From the NCBI RefSeq assembly GCF_000711825.1, contig NZ_JONJ01000017.1, positions 1-64,000 of the forward strand: a DNA stretch of 64,000 bases, in the 5' to 3' direction. The DNA comes from [Clostridium] aminophilum DSM 10710 (GTDB lineage Bacteria; Bacillota; Clostridia; Lachnospirales; Lachnospiraceae). The notes under the pieces are model-generated. The model was not told the DNA's origin and made no database searches. It was given only the letters and a program-made list of their open reading frames with translations. Both the position numbers and the translations under genes were made by a program. Shown here one piece after another: positions 1 through 8,141 of this stretch (the first letter of the stretch is position 1; each line of letters begins with the position of its first letter).

Positions 1-1
1 A

Positions 2-187
2 TATACATATAAAGCTAACTTCTCAGTTGCAGCTCACATGTGCAGAAAGTTCTACCGCGGTATTACATCTCCACCCAATTTGGAAACCATCATATCAAGA
101 AATCTTGTACCTGTCAGGCTTGACCGGCATCGGGAAAGATACCAATCCGCAAGAATCTTTAAAGGTTTCCTTTATAGAGTAGCATAA
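2..187 (+). pseudogene. Transposase C-terminus (IS4-like), cut by window edge
   Basis: An open frame enters from the left edge and ends at TAA 185-187, leaving 61 residues. The text contains the blocks SPPNLETIISRNLVPVR and RHRERY, and ends in FLYRVA, which matches the C-terminal tail I know from IS4-family DDE transposases. No catalytic residues are in view, so I cannot say whether the full gene is intact upstream. The family assignment is from memory of the tail pattern and could be off by family. A hairpin at 214-233 and another at 259-293 follow it and may belong to the insertion sequence end or its terminator. Confidence 0.5.
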
Positions 188-662
188 ATCCATAGATTAT
201 ACACGTATTTATCAGACGGATTTGCATCCGTCTATTTGTCGTGGAAAAAGACATGGAAAAAGAGGATGCCGGAACAATTTCAGCACCCTCTTTAAAGTTT
301 CAGCCTCGGGATACAATACTAACTTAATGACATTGGCTGTGACAGCCGGGGTCCCCTTTTTCCGTACCACAGGAAAGTGCTTCGAACTTTCTGCAGTATG
401 GAAAACGGTTCCGCGAGAGTTTTCCGGAATACACTCTCAGGCAGGCTTCCGGCGCACTCGCCGTGGAATTTTGCGACGGCTGAGCCGGCATGAATCCGTT
501 GGGCGGATGGTTTTGGGAGATCGTCTCGAATTAAAAGATGGAAAAATTACAGAATACGACACAACATACTTGCAGTTAAAAAACGGCAATAATATAATTT
601 AACAGAAGTTAGCACGGAAGACGGATTAGAAGGAACCATCAGAATCGAGGCGGGAAACAGAT
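188..662. other. Gap without a convincing gene
   Basis: The stretch between the transposase tail and the TRAP lipoprotein holds a perfect 8-bp inverted repeat (214-221 with 226-233), a terminator-like hairpin (259-265 with 283-293, AAAGAGG/CCTCTTT core), and a promoter for the next gene. A reading frame at 222-602 is open but has no ribosome binding site, an odd composition and no family resemblance. I regard it as chance or the remnant of a decayed insertion. Confidence 0.4.
570..598 (+). promoter_or_regulatory. Promoter for the TRAP binding-protein gene
   Basis: TTGCAG at 570-575 and TATAAT at 593-598 are separated by 17 bp, a good vegetative sigma-A type promoter about 80 bp upstream of the lipoprotein start. 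Confidence 0.5.
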
Positions 663-677
663 TTGGGGGAATGTCAC

Positions 678-1751
678 ATGAAGAAGCGCACGGTTACCAT
701 CGTACTTACGGCCGCTTCGTTATCACTGCTTGCGGCCTGCGGGAGAACGCAGGAGGAAAAGAGCAGGGGGACGTCGGCGGATGCGATGTCTGCAGCAATC
801 ACGAATCCGGATGAGGTATATCACATTGACCTGAAGTTTTCGAACGTCTTTCAGCCGACGGAATGGAATTACAAGGCGTCCGAGAAACTGGCCAAAGAGA
901 TTACGGAGAAGACGGATGGCCATGTATCGGTGACGTATTACGGACAGAATCAGCTGGACTGTTACGGGGATTCTGTGACACAGGCAGTCAACGGGGAGAA
1001 CTGGATCGGTTTGGAAGAACCGTCTCTGTTTGCGGAGTATGTCGGTGACTGTGCGGTGCTGGTCGGACCGATGCTCTACGAAAACACGGAAGAATACAAT
1101 TATATTATGGATTCGGAGGTCGTGAAAGAGATTCGGGAGAAGCTGGCGAAAGAGAACATTCATGTTCTGGATACACATTTTTCCTTCGGCTTCCGCAACC
1201 TGATCACCAACCGGGAGATCACGAAGCCGGAAGATCTGAATGGCGTGAAGATGAGGGCGACCTCCTCTCCGCTTTTTGTGAAAACGCTGGAAGCCATGGG
1301 AGCGATTGCTCAGCCGATGTCTTTTACAGACTGTCTGGCTGCGATTTCCTCCGGAGAAGTGGAAGGCTTTGAAGGATCGACTTCGACGCTCGCCGGCGCG
1401 GGAGCTCCGTATGAGCTGGTGAAAAATGTGGCGGAAACCCATCATCTGATCGCGACGAGATGGCTGTTTATGCCGGAAGATGTCTATCAGTCCATCCCGG
1501 AAAAATACCGGAAGATTGTCGATGAGTGTGCGGAAGACTGCGGCAAATGGGAACAGACCTCGTGCGATGCAGATGAGGCGAATATGATCAGCGAACTGAA
1601 AAATAAGGGTGTTACGTGGAATGACGTCGATCATGACGCATTCGAAGCGGCCTGCGCTCCGGTATATGACTGGATCGAGGAGGAGTATCTTGCAGATCCG
1701 GAACTTCACCGGAAACTTAATGAGAAACTGACGGCATTTCGAAAGAGATGA
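678..1751 (+). CDS. TRAP transporter solute-binding lipoprotein, DctP family
   Basis: The 357-residue product starts at ATG 678 behind GGGGGA at 665-670; an in-frame TTG at 663 overlaps that site and is unlikely. The N-terminus has a basic start, a hydrophobic run and a lipobox-like LLAAC around residue 21, so the mature protein should be lipid-anchored outside the membrane. The body follows the DctP pattern: an early KFSNVFQPTEW strand, then LNGVKMRATSSP, which carries the arginine that in this family pairs with the carboxylate of the ligand, and an EVEGFEGS segment. It should capture an organic acid for a DctQM-type membrane pair. No DctQ or DctM gene lies in this window, so it is an orphan here. 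The ligand cannot be predicted. Confidence 0.85.
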   Translation: MKKRTVTIVLTAASLSLLAACGRTQEEKSRGTSADAMSAAITNPDEVYHIDLKFSNVFQPTEWNYKASEKLAKEITEKTDGHVSVTYYGQNQLDCYGDSVTQAVNGENWIGLEEPSLFAEYVGDCAVLVGPMLYENTEEYNYIMDSEVVKEIREKLAKENIHVLDTHFSFGFRNLITNREITKPEDLNGVKMRATSSPLFVKTLEAMGAIAQPMSFTDCLAAISSGEVEGFEGSTSTLAGAGAPYELVKNVAETHHLIATRWLFMPEDVYQSIPEKYRKIVDECAEDCGKWEQTSCDADEANMISELKNKGVTWNDVDHDAFEAACAPVYDWIEEEYLADPELHRKLNEKLTAFRKR

Positions 1752-1827
1752 TAGCGGTATAAAGGGGGATAAGCGAAGGCCGGATTCAGGGGCAAAAGAC
1801 AGAAAGCAGATGACAGGAGATAAAAGA

Positions 1828-1880
1828 CAGAAGGCAGGGAGCCGGATGAGCACAAGCGCTCGCCCGGCACCTGCCTTCTG
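1828..1880. repeat. Long hairpin downstream of the TRAP gene
   Basis: Arms CAGAAGGCAGG (1828-1838) and CCTGCCTTCTG (1870-1880) are perfectly complementary over 11 bp, and the interior can pair further (GCCGG-ATGAGC against GCTCG-CCCGGC). There is no T-run behind it. Instead TGGTATAAC follows, and a second smaller hairpin at about 1921-1950 is followed by the similar TGGTATAATA. Confidence 0.55.
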
Positions 1881-1963
1881 TGGTATAACAGCCGCTTCGC
1901 GACTGTGATGTCATGCCGTTGCCACATGAGCGTAAATGCTCGCGTGGCTCGTGGCTTATGTGG

Positions 1964-1969
1964 TATAAT
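1964..1969 (+). promoter_or_regulatory. Probable -10 box for the HAD phosphatase gene
   Basis: TATAAT preceded by TG, giving an extended -10 (TATGTGGTATAAT), 25 bp upstream of the start codon. I see no clear -35 box, which fits an extended -10 promoter. It lies directly downstream of a short hairpin. Confidence 0.4.
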
Positions 1970-1993
1970 ACCAAAGTATGCGGAGGTGTCATC

Positions 1994-2818
1994 ATGTCAG
2001 AATTACAGACAGAAACAGATTATGAGAAACTGAAAGAGAGCGAACTGTTCATCCTTGATATGGACGGGACGCTGTATCTTGGAGATGACGTTTTTGAAGG
2101 CGCCGTGGATTTTATTCATACACTAAAGAGAACAGGAAAACAGTACATTTATCTGACCAACAATTCGTCCCGGGCGGGCGCGGATTACATCGATCGTCTC
2201 AGACGACTCGGGTTCCCGTGTGAAAGAGAGAATGTGTTCACGTCGGGAATGGCGACCGGGCTTTATCTTCAGCAGAATTTTTCGGGAAAGAAATGCTGCG
2301 TGGTCGGAACGAAAGCGTTCCGTGCGGAACTGGAACGCTACGGCGCGCAGATCGATGACGAAAATGCAGATGTTGTGGTGGTCGGATTTGACACGGAACT
2401 GGTTTACCGTGAATTGGAACGGGCGGTACATTTCCTGCGAAAAGGCGCGCCGTTCATCGCGGCGAACCCGGACTGGGTATGCCCGATGCCGCACGATGAG
2501 GTTCTTCCGGACTGCGGAAGCATCTGCGCGCTTCTGACGGCATCTACCGGCGTGAAACCGTTTTATATCGGAAAACCGAACCGGAATATTGTGGACGTGA
2601 TCGCGAGAGAGCGGGGGATCGATAACCGCCGGATCTGCTGCGTCGGCGACCGGCTTTATACCGACATTGCGGTCGCGCAGAATGCGGGAACGGTCTCGGT
2701 TCTCGTGCTTTCCGGGGAGACCGATGAGAAGATGGTGCGGGAGACCGACCGGAAACCGTCTTACGTTTTACCGGATGTGAGAGCAATTTCCGCAATCCTT
2801 GAAGGAAGAGAGGCGTGA
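1994..2818 (+). CDS. HAD-IIA family phosphatase (NagD/AraL-like)
   Basis: 274 residues from ATG 1994, preceded by GGAGGTG at 1982-1988. An upstream in-frame start is possible but has no ribosome binding site. Motif I is DMDGTLYLG near residue 19, with the catalytic aspartate pair; motif II is YLTNNSSR; motif III/IV is CCVGDRLYTDIAVAQNAG. A capping domain between motifs II and III is typical of HAD subclass IIA. Such proteins dephosphorylate sugar phosphates, nucleotides or damaged metabolites; the substrate cannot be told from sequence. The gene ends in TGA at 2816-2818, just ahead of the YcxB-like gene, with which it may be co-transcribed. Confidence 0.85.
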   Translation: MSELQTETDYEKLKESELFILDMDGTLYLGDDVFEGAVDFIHTLKRTGKQYIYLTNNSSRAGADYIDRLRRLGFPCERENVFTSGMATGLYLQQNFSGKKCCVVGTKAFRAELERYGAQIDDENADVVVVGFDTELVYRELERAVHFLRKGAPFIAANPDWVCPMPHDEVLPDCGSICALLTASTGVKPFYIGKPNRNIVDVIARERGIDNRRICCVGDRLYTDIAVAQNAGTVSVLVLSGETDEKMVRETDRKPSYVLPDVRAISAILEGREA

Positions 2819-2891
2819 CGGGAACGGGGCCGGAAATCGCGGGGCAAATGAAAGCAGAAGAGATACCGGGACATCAAAGGAGAAGCGGATT

Positions 2892-3485
2892 TTGAGCAGT
2901 AAGATTTTGGGAAGTGACGAGAGAAACGGTCTGATCGCGGTGGAGATGACGCACACCAGGGAAACGCTGACCGGGCTTGCGCGGATGCAGTGCGATCTGT
3001 TCCGGGTGAAAGAGCAGGTGCTCCGGGTGGTGATCTCGCTAGCATTGATCGGTTTCGGAACCGTGAGCATGCCGAACTGGTGGAGCTACCTTCTGCTGGC
3101 AGTGGGCGGCTGCCATCTGACGGCAAAATATGTTTCGGCCAATCACTCGGCTAATAAACTGATCGATGCGATTGAGGCGTCCGGACGGGGATATCCGTCG
3201 ACGAGACTGGAATTCTATAAGGATGGATTCGCGGTGTTTTCTCTTCCGGATCATGCGAAGGAGGCAGGACCGATTTCCTATGAAGAGATTCGGGCAGTCG
3301 GTGAAGATTCCCGGAATTACTACATTTTCCGCGATGAGCGGGGCGGATGGGTCGTGCCGAGAGACGTGCTGGATGACCGGGAAAAAGAGTGGCGCGAGCG
3401 GATCGAGACCGGGACCGGAAAGCGGATTCACACGCCGAAGATTCCGGGAAAAGAACTGGCGGTACGCCTCCATAACCGGAGATAG
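2892..3485 (+). CDS. YcxB-like membrane protein
   Basis: I choose TTG 2892 because AAGGAG lies 6-14 bp upstream; the frame is open further up but overlaps the previous gene and lacks a site. The 197-residue product has a charged N-terminal region, two hydrophobic segments around residues 40-80 (VVISLALIGFG and WWSYLLLAVGG) and a soluble C-terminal domain with ISYEEIRAVGEDSRNYYIF, the pattern of the YcxB-like family (membrane anchor plus a pleckstrin-like domain). Its function is unknown. It follows the HAD gene by about 75 bp, so a two-gene operon is plausible. Confidence 0.65.
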   Translation: MSSKILGSDERNGLIAVEMTHTRETLTGLARMQCDLFRVKEQVLRVVISLALIGFGTVSMPNWWSYLLLAVGGCHLTAKYVSANHSANKLIDAIEASGRGYPSTRLEFYKDGFAVFSLPDHAKEAGPISYEEIRAVGEDSRNYYIFRDERGGWVVPRDVLDDREKEWRERIETGTGKRIHTPKIPGKELAVRLHNRR

Positions 3486-3875
3486 AACCATGTATCGGGA
3501 AGAGTACAAGAAACGGAGCGGTTTCGTTTGCAATCTCTATTCCGATGTGTTATGATTCAACAAGTCTTTTCATTCTATTATAAGTAAATTTATAAGCTGA
3601 TCAGGCACCGGTCTGGTTAGCTTATTTCTTTGATGGATTTGTTTTGTGTTATATGATTGTACATTTATAAGAATTCTCTTCTTTTTTTCTCATATGATGC
3701 AGACCGGAAGCGGGCAAATGTAGCCTGCGGAGATATAGAATGCGGAAACGGAAACCGGAAACGGGACGTATGAGAAAAGCGGAACAGTATAAAAAACAGG
3801 GCGAGGACGCCCGGGCACTGTGAGTTTCAGGGCACTGCTTTTGCTGCGTTCCAGCAGGAAAGAGAGATAATTATA
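3486..3875 (+). other. 390-bp leader/gap before the DEAD-box gene
   Basis: No gene is visible. The first half is AT-rich with an imperfect stem around 3597-3625 (AAGCTGATC/ GGTTAGCTT) followed by a T-rich stretch, a possible terminator for the YcxB-like gene. The second half, about 3700-3865, is purine-rich and contains a GGGCG/CGCCC stem near 3800-3811 and a repeated GGGCACTG. A long 5' leader is common for cold-shock RNA helicases, but I see no named RNA motif. Confidence 0.3.
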
Positions 3876-5504
3876 ATGACATTCAATGAAATGAATCTGA
3901 AGAAAGAAATCAAAAATGCGATCGCCAAAGCCGGCTATAAAGAGCCGTCACCGATCCAGGAGAAGGCGATTCCGCTGATGCTGGAGGGACGCGACATGAT
4001 TGCGTGTGCGCAGACCGGTACCGGCAAGACGGCGGCATTTGCTCTTCCGATCCTTCAGAATCTTGGAGACAGGGATTCCCGGATGATTCGGGCCCTGGTA
4101 CTCACCCCGACCAGAGAACTGGCAGTCCAGATTTTCGACAATTTCAAAAAATACGGCCGATACCTGAAACTTCGCACCGCGGTTGTGTACGGCGGCGCAA
4201 AGCAGGGACCGCAGATTGCGGCAATCGGCAGAGGATGTGACATCCTGGTGGCGACGCCGGGAAGACTGATGGACTACATGGAGCGCGGCATTGTGTCGCT
4301 CGCGGACATTCAGATGTTTGTTCTGGATGAGGCGGACCGGATGCTGGACATGGGATTCATCGGTGATATCCGCAAGATTGCGAAAGCGATCCCGGCAGAG
4401 CGGCAGACGGCATTGTTCTCCGCGACCATGCCGAAGGAAATCCGCAGACTCGCCGAAGAACTTCTGCAGGATCCGGATGAGATCGAGGTTGCCCCGGAAT
4501 CCACGCCGGCGGAGACGGTGGATCAAAAGATCTGTTTCACGGAGAGAGACAACAAGAAACTGATCCTGAAGGAATTCCTTGACCGGACCGACGTTACCCG
4601 CTCGATTGTATTTACCAGAACCAAGCGCGGAGCGGACCGGCTTGTCCGCGAGCTGAAAAAGCTGGGCATCAATTCCACGTCGATTCACGGAGACAAGACT
4701 CAGGGACAGAGACAGAGCGCGCTGGAACATTTCCGCTCCGGCAAGGTCAATGTTCTGGTCGCGACGGATGTAGCAGCGCGCGGACTGGATATTCCGAAGA
4801 TCAGCCATGTGTTCAACTATGATCTACCGGAAGAGGCGGAGTCCTACATTCATCGTATCGGACGTGCGGGACGTGCGGGACAGACCGGTGAGGCGATTTC
4901 CCTCTGCAGTGAGGAAGAGATGGGCGCACTGGCGGATATTGAGCGCCTCCTGAAGAATCAGATTGAGGAGCTGAAGACCGAGTGGTCGATCGTCCTGGAG
5001 CGGAAGACCAGAGGTTTCGGAAGAAAGCGCAGAGCTAATTTTGCAGGAGACCGTTTTTCGGGAGACCGGAGAGGAAGAGGCTTCGGAAGAAGAAACGGCG
5101 GAATGCGAACCGGCGATCAGAGAAACAGCGCGAAAGTCCGGGAAAATGCGGAGACCGCGGAGGTTCGAAACGCAGGATCTGAGGAGGTTGGCGCATCCGG
5201 GATGGAGCGCGGCGAACGCCGTGAGAGAAGAGGAAGATTCTTCGGCCGCCGGGAGGATGGAGAAGCGCGGGAGAAGAGAGAACGCAGCTTCGGCCGCCGG
5301 GAGAACGGAGAAGCGCGGGAGAAGAGAGAACGCAGCTTCGGCCGCCGGGAGGACGGAGAAGCGCGGGAGAAGAGAGAACGCAGCTTCGGCCGCCGGGAGA
5401 ACGGAGAAGCTCGGGAGAGGAGAGAGCGGAGCTTTGGCCGCCGCGAGAGCGGAGAGGCGCGAGAGAGAAGAGGAGGAGCTTCTCGCAGACGCGATGCGGA
5501 GTGA
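3876..5504 (+). CDS. DEAD-box ATP-dependent RNA helicase with repetitive basic/acidic tail
   Basis: 542 residues. The helicase core is complete: Q motif around YKEPSPIQ (21-28), Walker A AQTGTGKT (45-52), PTREL, TPGRLMD, DEAD at 151-154, SAT in FSATMPK, and in the second domain SIVFTRTKRGADRL, TDVAARGLDIP and HRIGRAGRAG. It should unwind RNA duplexes in ribosome assembly, cold adaptation or RNA decay, like RhlE/CshA types. From about residue 385 the protein becomes arginine/glycine/glutamate-rich, and residues 456-535 are five near-identical 16-residue units (FGRREDGEAREKRERS type). Such tails bind RNA non-specifically and can drive condensation. ATG 3876 is preceded by GGAAAGAGAG. Confidence 0.93.
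   Translation: MTFNEMNLKKEIKNAIAKAGYKEPSPIQEKAIPLMLEGRDMIACAQTGTGKTAAFALPILQNLGDRDSRMIRALVLTPTRELAVQIFDNFKKYGRYLKLRTAVVYGGAKQGPQIAAIGRGCDILVATPGRLMDYMERGIVSLADIQMFVLDEADRMLDMGFIGDIRKIAKAIPAERQTALFSATMPKEIRRLAEELLQDPDEIEVAPESTPAETVDQKICFTERDNKKLILKEFLDRTDVTRSIVFTRTKRGADRLVRELKKLGINSTSIHGDKTQGQRQSALEHFRSGKVNVLVATDVAARGLDIPKISHVFNYDLPEEAESYIHRIGRAGRAGQTGEAISLCSEEEMGALADIERLLKNQIEELKTEWSIVLERKTRGFGRKRRANFAGDRFSGDRRGRGFGRRNGGMRTGDQRNSAKVRENAETAEVRNAGSEEVGASGMERGERRERRGRFFGRREDGEAREKRERSFGRRENGEAREKRERSFGRREDGEAREKRERSFGRRENGEARERRERSFGRRESGEARERRGGASRRRDAE
5241..5480 (+). repeat. In-frame 48-bp tandem repeat, five units
   Basis: Units start at 5241, 5289, 5337, 5385 and 5433. Each encodes FGRRE(D/N/S)GEARE(K/R)RERS and is nearly identical at the nucleotide level, which points to recent slippage or unequal crossing-over rather than old duplication. 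Forty-eight is a multiple of three, so copy number can change without breaking the frame. Confidence 0.9.
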
Positions 5505-5630
5505 CGGATGTTTGGGTGACATCAGGCACTTAACTTCGAAAAAGAAAAACATTCGGTGAGGCGCGGAAACGGCGTCTCACCCCTGAGATAAACGATATAG
5601 AAAAAGACATAAGACTTTTGGGGAAGAAGT

Positions 5631-5996
5631 ATGAGTTTTGAGAAGATTGGAGATATCAGGGTAAGCCAGCTTGGGATCACGGGAAATATTTACACGCATT
5701 TATGCGATGATCTGGATATTCTGACCATCGACAAGCGCACATTCATCAGTGCGGAGAGGTGGTTCATCCGTGTGCCGGTGCTGGATCTGGATTTGCGTTT
5801 CGGCGTACTGTTTGAGGGGTACGGTACGGAGCATCTGCGGTCGGATAAATGTGTCGGAGTAATCACAAAGACCGGTGATTATCTGGAAGATTATCTTTAT
5901 TACGGGGAAGGAAACCTTGCGCAGGTGCTGGAGGATTATACCGGCAGAAAAGATGTCGGCGTCATGCAGTGCGAAGTCTGGAACTACGAATGGTAA
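5631..5996 (+). CDS. Hypothetical protein, 121 residues
   Basis: I do not recognise this protein. It starts at ATG 5631 behind a weak purine-rich site (GGGGAAG). It has no signal peptide or membrane segment, is acidic and rich in aromatic residues, and contains the strand-like stretches GNIYTHLCDDLDILTIDKRTF and WFIRVPVLDLDLRFGVLF broken by charged turns. Codon use matches the neighbouring genes, and a strong hairpin terminator follows at 6086-6138, so it is probably a real gene. It stands alone between the helicase and the convergent degV gene. Confidence 0.6.
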   Translation: MSFEKIGDIRVSQLGITGNIYTHLCDDLDILTIDKRTFISAERWFIRVPVLDLDLRFGVLFEGYGTEHLRSDKCVGVITKTGDYLEDYLYYGEGNLAQVLEDYTGRKDVGVMQCEVWNYEW

Positions 5997-6085
5997 ACCA
6001 ACGGATGGAGAGTGTTTGAAAGAAAAATCCATCCGGATGATGATCCGGAGTGGGCTTTTTGAAAAACATTCTGAATATATGGCAA

Positions 6086-6138
6086 AAGAAGGTGCTGTGC
6101 AGCAGCCGGAATTCCGGCGGCTGCACAGCACCTTCTTT
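6086..6138. terminator. Strong bidirectional terminator
   Basis: An almost perfect palindrome (AGAAGGTGCTGTGCAGC and its complement around a GCCGGAATTCCGGC centre) with A-run on the left and T-run on the right. It lies between the convergent 5631-5996 gene and degV and can serve both. Confidence 0.85.
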
Positions 6139-6143
6139 GCGGT

Positions 6144-6206
6144 AGCAGGAGATTTCTCCGAGTGCGGTGACGGGGAAGCCGAAGTCCGCTTGCGGACTTT
6201 GTTCCG
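6144..6206 (+). repeat. Terminator-linked palindromic repeat, copy E (head remnant and tail)
   Basis: The right part (GAAGCCGAAGTCCGCTTGCG, then GACTTT and a TTCCG end) is almost identical to the tail of the copy at 39659-39754. The left part GGAGATTTCTCCGA resembles the centre of the head hairpin of other copies. It starts directly behind the terminator at 6086-6138 and stops at the degV stop codon. Confidence 0.65.
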
Positions 6207-7085
6207 TCAGACAATATTCCGGTTGCCGAGATAGCAGATGCAGGTCATACCCGGACCGGTGTGGGCACCGATGATGGGGCTGAGAGACGTGATTCTTGCC
6301 CTGGCGTTCGGATTGATGTCCAGAATCATGTCACGGATCTTCTCTGCGCGCCCGATATCGTCTGCATGACAGATGATGACATCATCGGCGATCGTCTGCT
6401 CGTGGCTCTTTTCATAGAGAGAAGCCATGTATTTCAGCGCTTTTGCGATGCCGCGCTGCTTGGAGACGCCGGTGAGGGTTCCCTCGTCGGTGATCTTCAG
6501 AATCGGTTTGATATTCAGCATGGTTCCGGCGATCGCACTTGCTGCGGAGATTCGGCCGCCGCGGCGAAGGAAGGAGAGATCGTCCACGACGAACCAGAAG
6601 ACCACATCGAGCGCATGATCGCGCAGGAATGCGGCATTTTCCTCAATGGACATCCCTTTTTCACGGTTGCGAACCGAGAGAATCAGGAGAAGTCCCATTC
6701 CGCCGGTTGCTCCGAGGGTATCGACAACCTCGATCTTTGCGTCCGGGTGATCGTCGAGAAGAGTTTCTCTGGCGGTCAGCGCGGATGTGTAGGTGTTGCT
6801 CAGGCCGGAAGAAAGGGAAAGGTAAAGAATGCCTTTTCCCGCTTCAATATCGGCGCGGAACGCTTCTTCGTAGTGAAACGGGGTGATCTGACTGGTTTTC
6901 ATGACAACACCGGCGCGCATCTCGTCGTAGAAGGCCTTCATCTCTTCATCGTTGAGCGGGCGTTCCATGACGCGCTCGGCGCCGTCTGCGGTGTAGTGCA
7001 TCGGGACAATGTGGACATTTCCATCATTCAGCACATCGGCCGGCACATCGACCGAGGCATCAATGTAAATCTCATATTCAGACAT
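6207..7085 (-). CDS. DegV family fatty-acid-binding protein
   Basis: 292 residues; start ATG at 7083-7085 with AGGAG just upstream on the minus strand (an in-frame start further up has no site). It shows the DegV plan: an N-terminal IYIDASVDVP strand, the SSGLSNTY block that contacts the fatty acid carboxylate, DTLGATGGMGLLL, LSFLRRGGRIS and a C-terminal IGAHTGPGM motif. DegV proteins bind a single fatty acid in the cytosol; in Gram-positives FakB proteins of this family present it to the FakA kinase. No fakA gene is near. It is divergent from the TetR gene at 7288, with a shared 200-bp AT-rich region. Confidence 0.9.
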   Translation of the reverse strand: MSEYEIYIDASVDVPADVLNDGNVHIVPMHYTADGAERVMERPLNDEEMKAFYDEMRAGVVMKTSQITPFHYEEAFRADIEAGKGILYLSLSSGLSNTYTSALTARETLLDDHPDAKIEVVDTLGATGGMGLLLILSVRNREKGMSIEENAAFLRDHALDVVFWFVVDDLSFLRRGGRISAASAIAGTMLNIKPILKITDEGTLTGVSKQRGIAKALKYMASLYEKSHEQTIADDVIICHADDIGRAEKIRDMILDINPNARARITSLSPIIGAHTGPGMTCICYLGNRNIV

Positions 7086-7287
7086 AGGTGACTCCTCATG
7101 TAATATTCTTATTTTTGCACGGCTATTATTTTCCAATGAAATGAGTTATAATTCAACATCATGAATAGTATCAGATGAGTAAAAAACAACATAATGTCCA
7201 ATAAATGTTGAATAACAGGAAAAGAAAAAGAGAAATAAACTGCGTTATGCGGAGGGAAACACTACATTGCAGGGAGAAGGAGAAAAA

Positions 7288-7965
7288 ATGATCGAACAAT
7301 CTGCGGACAGGGAGGGACGGGGACAAAAGCGCTGTGATCGACGCACGGACCGGACCAGAAAGGAAATTCTCTCGGCGATGTTCCGGCTTCTCGGAAGAAA
7401 GCCGCTCAGTCAGATCACCGTGACAGAGATTGCGAAGGAGGCCGATATCAACCGGAAGACATTTTACACATATTATGCGAATCCGGCGGCGGTGCAGGAC
7501 GAGATCGAGGATGAGCTGGTGCGGCAGTTCGGGGCGGCGATCCACGATATGGATCTGGAAACACTGATGCGCAGGCCGGAGAAGTTCTTTATGATGCTTG
7601 CAAAACTGGTGGAGAAGAATCTGGATTTTTACGGGGGGCTCCTGACCAAGGAAGATCTGAGTTCGGTTCTGGTGAAGGTTATGGCCATGCTGAAAGCAAC
7701 ATTTGTGGAACGGTTCGGAGATCAGGAGTACATCGATCGGGAGCATTTTGATATGGTGCTGGACTTTGCGGTGGCAGGACTCGTGGCCGTGTACACGGAA
7801 TGGTTTCTGCAGAAACAGAAACGCCCGTTGGAGGAGGTCTCGGAGGAACTGGCGGTTCTGATGTTTCAGGGAGCGCTGGGACTGGTTCAGAAGATACAGA
7901 AAAACACGCCGGCTCCGGATCTGCCGGACGGGTCGGAAGAGAGCGGAGACTGGCGTGAAGTGTGA
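7288..7965 (+). CDS. TetR/AcrR family transcriptional regulator
   Basis: 225 residues from ATG 7288, with GGAGAAGGAG just upstream. The N-terminal DNA-binding helix-turn-helix is clear: ITVTEIAKEADINRKTFYTYY at roughly residues 42-62, preceded by the first TetR helix RTRKEILSAMFRLL. The C-terminal ligand domain is helical and unlike any I can assign. The gene is divergent from degV, the usual position for a regulator of its neighbour, so control of degV or of itself is a reasonable inference. The last ~20 residues are low-complexity (proline, glycine, glutamate, serine) and run into tandem repeats. Confidence 0.8.
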   Translation: MIEQSADREGRGQKRCDRRTDRTRKEILSAMFRLLGRKPLSQITVTEIAKEADINRKTFYTYYANPAAVQDEIEDELVRQFGAAIHDMDLETLMRRPEKFFMMLAKLVEKNLDFYGGLLTKEDLSSVLVKVMAMLKATFVERFGDQEYIDREHFDMVLDFAVAGLVAVYTEWFLQKQKRPLEEVSEELAVLMFQGALGLVQKIQKNTPAPDLPDGSEESGDWREV

Positions 7966-7990
7966 GACTGCGGTTTATTGCGGCTCCGGA

Positions 7991-8116
7991 ACGGGCGGCC
8001 GGAAAAACAGTACCCAGCCGCAACGGGTGACCGGAAAATGGTATCCCGCCGGAACGGGCGACCGGAAAACGGTACCCCGCCGGAACGGGCGACCGGAAAA
8101 ACGGTACCCCGCTGCA
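7991..8116. repeat. 31/32-bp tandem repeat, four units
   Basis: Units begin at 7991, 8023, 8054 and 8085, each like ACGGGCGACCGGAAAACGGT followed by ACCCCGCCGGA. The lengths (32, 31, 31, 32) are not multiples of three, so the array is non-coding. It fills the gap between the convergent TetR and nadA genes. Confidence 0.9.
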
Positions 8117-8141
8117 ACAGTCTGGATGAACAGAGGATGGT

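Noticed and set aside
222-602. Open reading frame of 126 codons near the left end
   Set aside because: It starts inside an inverted repeat, has no ribosome binding site, unusual composition and no recognisable domain. More likely non-coding sequence next to an insertion remnant.
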